Source: Bacteroidales bacterium (lineage in GTDB: Bacteria > Bacteroidota > Bacteroidia > Bacteroidales > UBA932). Taken from it: a stretch of 64,000 bases of DNA. The notes under the pieces were generated by a model that made no database searches, was not told where the DNA came from, and saw nothing but the letters and a program-made list of their open reading frames with translations. Of the stretch, positions 58,656 to 64,000 are shown piece after piece. The stretch is from the NCBI GenBank assembly GCA_017473705.1, contig JAFUJQ010000029.1, positions 62,001 through 126,000 on the forward strand, in the 5' to 3' direction. The position numbers and the translations under genes are program-made. The number at the start of each line of letters is the position of its first letter. Position 1 is the first letter of the stretch.

Positions 58656-59319
58656 GATACAGAATACTGTCCGGTCCTTCGTTGAATAGAAGGTCCATGA
58701 TGGACAGATCGGGCTGGAAGCCGTATTTCCCGGAGAACACCTGGAAATACGGCTTTTCCAGTGAAAGGTCCTGAAGGATCGTGTTCGGGCGCTTCGGATG
58801 GATCACCTCGCGAAGATCTTCGTACGGGGTGTCCTTCATATAATCTTCGGTCAGGCGGATGTCCACCTTGATGCCGGTCTTTTCCAGGAAGAAGTTCAGC
58901 AGTGCCATGTTCAGGTCAAACAGACGTTCATGGCCCGCTTCAAGGATGGCGAACAGTTCGTCCTGATAATACTCGAAATAAGCCGAAGTTCCATATGCAG
59001 AAACTATCGCGCGCTCGTGCTGAAGCACCCATGGGGTCTTGTAGTCCACCTTTATTTCACTGATCGGGATCTTATGTGTGCCTCCCTCGTGAACTATGGG
59101 AAACGAGAGCGTCTGCACACCATCTGCCGCATAGAACCTGCAGCGATTGCGGTATGACTGCTTCTGAAAGTTCTCGCATGCCTCTATATAAACGACAGAC
59201 GGCGACAGCTCCAAAGAGCCGCCGTCGCCTCGTCTGCTTATGAGTCCCGTCATATCCTGCGCCATTGCGGCGAAATAGGACACGGGAGGGAAATATGCTG
59301 TTGAGAGCAGTTTTGCCAC
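58633..59319 (-). CDS. WbqC-like family protein
   Basis: 228 residues. The opening LLSTAYFPPVSYFAAMAQ and the segments QSYRNRCRFYAADGVQTLSFPIV, VDYKTPWVLQHERAIVSAYG and AYFEYYQDELFAIL define the WbqC family (PF08889), associated with surface polysaccharide loci. The catalytic mechanism is unknown. It is separated from lpxA by one base and is the last gene of the lpx run, so a link to lipid A or O-antigen synthesis is plausible. Confidence 0.88.
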   Translation of the reverse strand: MAKLLSTAYFPPVSYFAAMAQDMTGLISRRGDGGSLELSPSVVYIEACENFQKQSYRNRCRFYAADGVQTLSFPIVHEGGTHKIPISEIKVDYKTPWVLQHERAIVSAYGTSAYFEYYQDELFAILEAGHERLFDLNMALLNFFLEKTGIKVDIRLTEDYMKDTPYEDLREVIHPKRPNTILQDLSLEKPYFQVFSGKYGFQPDLSIMDLLFNEGPDSILYLKTSSLK

Positions 59320-59320
59320 T

Positions 59321-60133
59321 TTAGTCTACATTTCCCTTTGTATCAGAGTTGAGACCTCTGATGATACCTCTCTTAGAGTTGCGGATGAAGGTCACGATCG
59401 TATCCCTCTCCTCTGACTCAGGGAATCCGGACTCGATCTTTGCGATGGCATCAGAGAAGTTGGTGCCGGCGCTGTAGATGATGTCATACATATCCTTGAT
59501 GTTGCGGATCTGGTCAGACGTGAAGCCTCTTCTGCGGAGTCCTACGATGTTGACGCCTGCATATGTGAGAGGGTCACGTCCGCAAAGGACGTAAGGTGGA
59601 ACATCCTTGTTGATCTTGCAGCCTCCTCCGATGAAAGCATGCTTACCGATCCTTGAGAACTGGTGAGCCACCGTGCTGCCTCCGATTGTAGCCCAATCGT
59701 CAACATCTGTCTCACCTGCGATGCCCACGTAGCTCACGAGGATACAGTTGTTACCCACTGTGCAGTCGTGTGCAACATGTGTATATGACATGAGGAGAAC
59801 GTTGTTTCCGATCCTGGTCACTCCCCTTCCGCTGGCCTTGGTGCCGCGGTTGATGGTTGCGCACTCGCGGATGTTCACATTGTCTCCGATCTCCACATAT
59901 GTGATCTCGCCGTCGAACTTGAGGTCCTGAGGGACCGCTCCGATTACCGCTCCGGGGAATACGCAGCAGTTCTTGCCCATCTTGACATAGTTGAAGATCG
60001 TCGCGTGAGGAAGAATCCTTGTTCCGTCGCCGATTTCTACATGTTCTTCAATGTATGCGTATGGTCCGACTTCCACATTCTCGCCAAGCTTGGCGTTGGG
60101 ATGTACTGTTGCGAGTGGATGAATGTTTGCCAT
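59321..60133 (-). CDS. lpxA: UDP-N-acetylglucosamine O-acyltransferase
   Basis: 270-residue left-handed beta-helix acyltransferase, the first committed acylation of lipid A synthesis. Hexapeptide repeats run from IHPLATVHPNAKLGENVEVG onward. The catalytic His122 is in LMSYTHVAHDCTVGNNC, and GGGCKINKDVPPYVLCG and LRRRGFTSDQIRNIKD are typical of LpxA. The start is 33 bases from the lpxC stop, with a class A repeat in between. Confidence 0.95.
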   Translation of the reverse strand: MANIHPLATVHPNAKLGENVEVGPYAYIEEHVEIGDGTRILPHATIFNYVKMGKNCCVFPGAVIGAVPQDLKFDGEITYVEIGDNVNIRECATINRGTKASGRGVTRIGNNVLLMSYTHVAHDCTVGNNCILVSYVGIAGETDVDDWATIGGSTVAHQFSRIGKHAFIGGGCKINKDVPPYVLCGRDPLTYAGVNIVGLRRRGFTSDQIRNIKDMYDIIYSAGTNFSDAIAKIESGFPESEERDTIVTFIRNSKRGIIRGLNSDTKGNVD

Positions 60134-60156
60134 GTTGGTTTGTTTTATGTTGTTCA

Positions 60157-60187
60157 GATCCCTCGACTACGCTCGGGATGACATGAC
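60157..60187. repeat. Class A-like repeat spanning the lpxC stop
   Basis: GATCCCTCGACTACGCTCGG followed by GATGACATGAC. On the minus strand it supplies the last lpxC codons (MSSRA) and the TAG stop. TCCC and GGGA can pair to form a small hairpin. Confidence 0.8.
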
Positions 60188-61081
60188 GGCACGTACCTGT
60201 TTTGCCGCTGTCGTGTTTATTCCGTGTCCTGCCTTCTCTGCTGTGATCTTTGCCTTGAGGAAGCCTCCGCAAAGCCTGAGGTCACCGATAAGGTCAAGAA
60301 GCTTGTGTCTTGCGCACTCGTTGGTGAAACGAAGCTGGAGATTGCTCAGGTATCCGTCTTCACGCACTTCAAGCGAAGGGACATTGAACAGACGGCTCAT
60401 GTTGTTCACCTGCTCCTTTGTGACCGGATGCTCGACGATCACGATCGCATTGTCCACGTCACCGCCCTTTACAAGACCGTTATTGAAGAGGAACTCTATC
60501 TCGTGGAAGAACACGAATGTCCTGCAGACACCGATCTCCTCCGGATATACTACCGAAGAGTCCCACTGAGCATGCTGCACTCCAAGGACTTTTGAGTTGA
60601 AGTCTATCTTGATGTCATACGAGAAGTCGTCCGCAGGCTCGAGACGAACTACAGAGCCTTTCTCATTGACCACCTCGACTGTCTCTTTCAGTTCGATGTA
60701 TTTTCTCGGAGCATCCTGCTCCTGGAATCCATCCTTCCAGATCGCCTCTATATATGGCTTCGCGCTTCCGTCAAGAATCGGAACCTCGACATTGTCTATT
60801 TCGATGAGAGCATTATCAACGCCCATGCCTGTAAGTGCCGAAAGAATATGCTCGATCGTCGAAACCGATGCATCTCCCTTTGATATTGTAGTGCTCCTGG
60901 CCGTGTTGCTTACATTCTCTGCAAGTGCCTCAACCAAAGCGTCTTCACCTATATCTGTTCTCTTGAATACGATTCCTGTGTCAGCAGGTGCCGGCGAAAC
61001 TGTCATACGGGCAACCCTGCCGGTATGAAGTCCTTTTCCTTCAAACAAATAGCTTTTTCTTAACGTCTGCTGCAGCTGCAT
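60167..61081 (-). CDS. lpxC: UDP-3-O-acyl-N-acetylglucosamine deacetylase, without the usual FabZ fusion
   Basis: 304-residue zinc deacetylase, the committed step of lipid A synthesis. Zinc ligands are His78 (STIEHILSAL), His259 and Asp263 (RHKLLDLIGDL), and the catalytic GHGINT follows. In most Bacteroidetes LpxC is fused to FabZ in one protein of about 460 residues. Here the protein ends shortly after the LpxC domain in VRAVMSSRA, the last residues being encoded by a repeat, and no FabZ domain follows before lpxA. The LpxC part itself appears complete. Confidence 0.93.
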   Translation of the reverse strand: MQLQQTLRKSYLFEGKGLHTGRVARMTVSPAPADTGIVFKRTDIGEDALVEALAENVSNTARSTTISKGDASVSTIEHILSALTGMGVDNALIEIDNVEVPILDGSAKPYIEAIWKDGFQEQDAPRKYIELKETVEVVNEKGSVVRLEPADDFSYDIKIDFNSKVLGVQHAQWDSSVVYPEEIGVCRTFVFFHEIEFLFNNGLVKGGDVDNAIVIVEHPVTKEQVNNMSRLFNVPSLEVREDGYLSNLQLRFTNECARHKLLDLIGDLRLCGGFLKAKITAEKAGHGINTTAAKQVRAVMSSRA

Positions 61082-61109
61082 TTCTTCTTATTTATATTTT
61101 TTGAGCCTG

Positions 61110-61117
61110 CAAAGATA
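61110..61117 (-). promoter_or_regulatory. Probable -7 box ahead of lpxC
   Basis: Minus-strand TATCTTTG 28 bases before the lpxC start, between lpxD and lpxC. Confidence 0.5.
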
Positions 61118-61136
61118 GTGATTATTTTCTATATTC

Positions 61137-62123
61137 CTATTTTCCAGCCCTTTTGAAAAGTGCATAACTGCGCATGAAGTCCTTCAGAGGGAAGGCCGGA
61201 GAGCCCATGAGCACCTCTCCTTCCTTCTTCACCTTGCCAAGCACTCCGGCCTGCGCGCCGATTGTAGTGTTGTCTGCAACGGTGATATGCCCGGCAATGC
61301 CGACCTGGCCCGCAATGATGCAGTGCTCACCGATCTTGGTCGAACCGGCAACGCCGGTCTGAGCCGCCATCACCGTGTTCTTACCCACTTCGACATTATG
61401 AGCTATCTGACAAAGGTTGTCTATCTTGACACCCTGACGAACGATGGTAGAGCCCATCTGGGACTTGTCCACGCAGGTATTTGCTCCGATCTCGACATCG
61501 TCCTCGATGATGACATTGCCTGTGTGCTGAATCTTCTTCCATGTGCCGTCCTCAAGCGGAGCGAAGCCGAAGCCGTCAGCTCCGATGACAGCATTTGCGT
61601 GGAGGATGACATTATTTCCTATCACGCATCCAGGATATATCCTGACTCCCGGATATATTATGCAGTGAGAGCCGATCTTGACATCGTCACCTATGTACAC
61701 ATGCTCATATATCTTAGTGTAATCCCCTATCTGTGAATGCTTTCCGACATAGGCAAAATCTCCCACATACACTTTCTTTCCTACCTTCGCGCTCCAGCGC
61801 ACCTTGCAGTGGCATCCGCGATATCTCTTGTATGAACGTTTCTTTGCAGTGACATAGTCAAGAAGCGCGGCAACTGCCGCATAGGCATCGTCCACCCTCA
61901 CCATAGTAGCCTGCACAGGCTCCTTCGGTACGAAGGATCTGTTAACGATGATGACATCAGCCTTACTGGTGTATACATACTGCTCGTATTTGGGATTTGC
62001 AAAGAAAGATATGGTGCCGGGTCTTCCGCTCTCGATACGTGCTAAGGATGTCACTGTGACTTCCGGATTTCCCTCTACTGTACCGCCAAGTATTTCCGCG
62101 ATCTCTTTTGCCTTGAATTCCAT
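61137..62123 (-). CDS. lpxD: UDP-3-O-(3-hydroxyacyl)glucosamine N-acyltransferase
   Basis: 328 residues. The N-terminal uridine-binding domain ([20 protein letters not shown]) is followed by the left-handed beta-helix with [35 protein letters not shown] and [19 protein letters not shown] (catalytic His in IAHN). It transfers the second acyl chain in lipid A synthesis. It heads the lpxD-lpxC-lpxA-WbqC run, diverging from rimP-nusA. Confidence 0.95.
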   Translation of the reverse strand: MEFKAKEIAEILGGTVEGNPEVTVTSLARIESGRPGTISFFANPKYEQYVYTSKADVIIVNRSFVPKEPVQATMVRVDDAYAAVAALLDYVTAKKRSYKRYRGCHCKVRWSAKVGKKVYVGDFAYVGKHSQIGDYTKIYEHVYIGDDVKIGSHCIIYPGVRIYPGCVIGNNVILHANAVIGADGFGFAPLEDGTWKKIQHTGNVIIEDDVEIGANTCVDKSQMGSTIVRQGVKIDNLCQIAHNVEVGKNTVMAAQTGVAGSTKIGEHCIIAGQVGIAGHITVADNTTIGAQAGVLGKVKKEGEVLMGSPAFPLKDFMRSYALFKRAGK

Positions 62124-62155
62124 TATATTGAAGGGGTTAGGTTTCAGTTCTTATA

Positions 62156-62187
62156 TTTGGTAGTTTCTGATTTTTTCTCTACATTTG
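62156..62187 (+). promoter_or_regulatory. Promoter of the rimP-nusA-infB operon
   Basis: TTTG at 62156-62159 and TACATTTG at 62180-62187 are separated by 20 bases, a full consensus promoter. Confidence 0.8.
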
Positions 62188-62204
62188 CAGCGTGAGAATG
62201 ATCA

Positions 62205-62221
62205 GGGGGCAGGCAGCCCCC
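62205..62221 (+). promoter_or_regulatory. Attenuator-like hairpin in the rimP-nusA leader
   Basis: GGGGGC (62205-62210) pairs with GCCCCC (62216-62221) around AGGCA and is followed by TTATTTTA. It sits between promoter and rimP. Because NusA acts on pausing and termination at such hairpins, feedback control is possible but unproven. Confidence 0.5.
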
Positions 62222-62250
62222 TTATTTTATGCACTGTCACATACAAATAT

Positions 62251-62718
62251 ATGAAAATATCAGATATAATAGATGCAATCGAGGGCGAAATCGTTGCACG
62301 AGGATTGTTTTTAATTGAAGTCACAGTCAGCAAGGACAACGATGTGGAGATCACCATCGAGTCTGAGGAAGGCATTGTCGAGCTGGAGGACTGCGTCGCG
62401 CTGAGCCGCCATTTCGAGAGCATGTTCGACCGCGAGCAGGAGGATTATTCGCTTACCGTGACATCGGCAGGACTCGACCAGCCGTTCAAGGTGCTCAAGC
62501 AGTATCTCAAGTCGGTGGGCAAGAAGGTCGAGGTGCAGCTCAAGGGAGGCAAGAAGATGGTTGCGCTTCTCGAAGCGGCAGACCAGGAGAGCATCACGCT
62601 GAAGTACTCTCAGAAAGAGGCAGTGGAAGGAAAGAAGAAGAAGGAGATCGTGGAGCATGTGGACCGCTTCACCATGGACCAGGTGAACAGTGTCCGCCCA
62701 TTCATTGAATTTAACTAA
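62251..62718 (+). CDS. rimP: Ribosome maturation factor RimP
   Basis: 155 residues, a two-domain protein needed for 30S maturation. Signature parts are LFLIEVTVSKDNDVEITIES, CVALSRHFESMFDREQEDYSL and LTVTSAGLDQPFKVLKQYLK. The start at 62251 gives the expected N-terminus; an upstream part of the frame passes through the leader hairpin. It heads rimP-nusA-infB, the standard order. Confidence 0.93.
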   Translation: MKISDIIDAIEGEIVARGLFLIEVTVSKDNDVEITIESEEGIVELEDCVALSRHFESMFDREQEDYSLTVTSAGLDQPFKVLKQYLKSVGKKVEVQLKGGKKMVALLEAADQESITLKYSQKEAVEGKKKKEIVEHVDRFTMDQVNSVRPFIEFN

Positions 62719-62729
62719 TAAAACATATA

Positions 62730-63974
62730 ATGGAAAAGATTGAACTTAAAGACGCTTTTGCTGAGTTCAAGAGCCAGAAGAACATCGACAGACCTACAAT
62801 GATGGGTGTGCTCGAGGATGTGTTCAGGACTCAGATCATCAAGACTTACGGATCGGCAGACAACTTTGACATCATCATCAACATCGACAAGGGAGACTGT
62901 GAGATCTACTGGAACAGAGAGGTTGTCGAGGTTGTAGAAGACCCTAACACCCAGATCGCGATCAACGACGAAGCTCTTGACGACGACTATGAGATCGGTG
63001 AGACTTTCGCCAAGAAGATCGAGCTCAAGGATTTCGGCCGCAGAGGTATCCTCAACATCCGCCAGAACCTTCAGGGAAGGATCATGGACATAGAGAAGGC
63101 AAACCTCTATAATAAATATGTAAGCAAGATCGGCGAAATATTCACAGGAGAGGTTTACCAGACATGGGCAAAGGAGGTTCTCATCCTCGACGAGGACGGA
63201 AACGAGCTCAGACTGCCTAAGTCAGAGCAGATTCCTGGAGAGCACTTCAAGAAGAACGATACAGTGAGGGCAATCATCAAGAGTGTCGAGATGAGGAACA
63301 CGACTCCTTACATCGTACTCTCAAGAACTTCTCCAGAGTTCCTTGAGAAGCTCTTCGAGCAGGAGGTTCCGGAGATCTACGACGGCCTCATCACCATCAA
63401 GAAGGTGGTACGCATCCCTGGCGAGCGCGCAAAGGTTGCTGTCGAGTCATATGACGAGAGGATCGATCCTATCGGAGCATGTATCGGTGTGAAGGGATCA
63501 CGCATCATAGGCATCGTAAGAGAGCTCCGCAACGAGAATATCGATGTCCTCCAGTGGACAAGCAACACCCACATCCTCATACAGAGAGCACTCAACCCTG
63601 CAAAGATTTCATCTATCGTTGTTGGTGGCGAGGACGAGAAGATCAAGGTATACATGCTTCCTGACGAGGTCAAGAAGGGTATCGGAAAGGGCGGATGCAA
63701 CATCAAGCTTGCAGGCATGCTCGTAGGAAAGGAAATCGAAGTATGGAGAGAGCTTCCACAGGAGGAGGAAGACGATGCTGAAGAGGATGTACTCCTCAGC
63801 GAATTCGATGATGTGATCGAGGGATGGATCATCGAAAAGCTCCAGAGCATCGGATGCGACACTGCTAAGAGCGTACTCGCCTGCACTCCTGCCGACATAG
63901 CAAAGAGAGCAGATCTCGAGGACGAGACAGTTGCTGAGATTTTTGATATCCTCCGTTCAGAATTTGAAGAATAA
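62730..63974 (+). CDS. nusA: Transcription termination/antitermination factor NusA
   Basis: 414 residues: N-terminal polymerase-binding domain (1-125), S1 domain (about 133-200, with GEIFTGEVYQTWAKEVLI), and tandem KH domains with the RNA-binding IGACIGVKGSRI and VKKGIGKGGCNIKLAGMLVG motifs. The C-terminus ends soon after an acidic linker (QEEEDDAEEDVLLSEFDD) with one helix-hairpin-helix-like stretch (LQSIGCDTAKSVLACTPADI), so it lacks the long acidic repeats of proteobacterial NusA. Confidence 0.96.
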   Translation: MEKIELKDAFAEFKSQKNIDRPTMMGVLEDVFRTQIIKTYGSADNFDIIINIDKGDCEIYWNREVVEVVEDPNTQIAINDEALDDDYEIGETFAKKIELKDFGRRGILNIRQNLQGRIMDIEKANLYNKYVSKIGEIFTGEVYQTWAKEVLILDEDGNELRLPKSEQIPGEHFKKNDTVRAIIKSVEMRNTTPYIVLSRTSPEFLEKLFEQEVPEIYDGLITIKKVVRIPGERAKVAVESYDERIDPIGACIGVKGSRIIGIVRELRNENIDVLQWTSNTHILIQRALNPAKISSIVVGGEDEKIKVYMLPDEVKKGIGKGGCNIKLAGMLVGKEIEVWRELPQEEEDDAEEDVLLSEFDDVIEGWIIEKLQSIGCDTAKSVLACTPADIAKRADLEDETVAEIFDILRSEFEE

Positions 63975-63980
63975 TTACAT

Positions 63981-64000
63981 ATGGCAGAAATAAGATTAAG
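63981..64000 (+). CDS. infB: Start of translation initiation factor IF-2 (truncated by window end)
   Basis: ATG at 63981 opens MAEIRL six bases after the nusA stop. The residues agree with the beginning of Bacteroidetes IF-2, and infB follows nusA in almost all bacteria. Only six codons are visible, so the call rests mainly on position. Confidence 0.6.

Noticed and set aside
1..64000. tRNA or rRNA genes
   Set aside because: Scanning the gaps between genes gave no cloverleaf with a T-loop GGTTCGAATCC-like core and no rRNA-like sequence.

Overview
The window looks like chromosomal DNA of a member of the Bacteroidales, probably an uncultured gut or rumen lineage with GC near 50%. The evidence is the lineage-typical promoters (TAnnTTTG -7 boxes, several with TTTG about 20 bases upstream), families largely confined to Bacteroidetes (DUF4293, BACON and FISUMP domains, a PCMD-type surface protein, a HYC_CC_PP-type metal protein, the small histone H1-like protein), many lipoproteins, TonB-dependent and FadL-type outer-membrane proteins, and M49 peptidases. 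I see no tRNA, rRNA or CRISPR array. Genus cannot be assigned from the sequence alone. || Layout. 1-6.5 kb: end of a hydrolase, uridine phosphorylase, a DUF4293 membrane protein, then a fatty-acid synthesis run fabH-fabK-fabF-fabZ on the minus strand, divergent from a membrane-anchored LytTR regulator. 7.0-9.5 kb: an island bounded by two 113-bp direct repeats with an XRE regulator, two paralogous membrane proteins and a REP-associated tyrosine transposase (RAYT1). 9.5-10.6 kb: prfA. 10.7-18.4 kb: an A+T-richer accessory segment with a PD-(D/E)XK protein, a three-gene envelope operon (lipoprotein, TolA-like coiled coil plus barrel, BACON/FISUMP lipoprotein), a 251-bp structured intergenic element and an Rpn-type nuclease. 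18.5-30.4 kb: housekeeping genes (tcdA, mazG, a CoA-transferase, histone-like protein, pth, rplY, clostripain-type and M49 peptidases, a tyrosine recombinase, FKBP, pnuC, an amino-sugar-type kinase, recR). 30.5-39.8 kb: a CorA-type transporter, a secreted PCMD protein, an M6 protease, tpiA, a second M49-like peptidase, tyrS, rbfA. 39.8-42.4 kb: a LolC/E-type permease and a second RAYT module with its own palindromes. 42.5-48.5 kb: a heavy-metal operon (HYC_CC_PP-type protein, TonB receptor, HMA protein), sppA and cutC. 48.7-55.5 kb: the minus-strand run proS-DUF3078-tilS-transglutaminase lipoprotein. 55.7-64 kb: a Tyr/Trp-rich lipoprotein, a FadL-type porin, lpxD-lpxC-lpxA-WbqC, then rimP-nusA-infB running off the edge. 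|| What stands out is the density of palindromic elements. At least six sequence classes are present, two with a matching RAYT gene beside them. Several have entered coding sequence without breaking the frame: two in tilS, one in the transglutaminase lipoprotein, one providing the last residues and stop codon of lpxC, one providing the GTG start of pnuC. LpxC also lacks the FabZ half that is fused to it in most Bacteroidetes, and the junction lies in such an element, while a stand-alone fabZ sits in the fab cluster. This resembles the in-frame palindromic elements known from Rickettsia. Together with the two RAYT modules it is the best candidate here for an under-described system. Functions are assigned from recognised motifs and family resemblance by eye; no database search was run.
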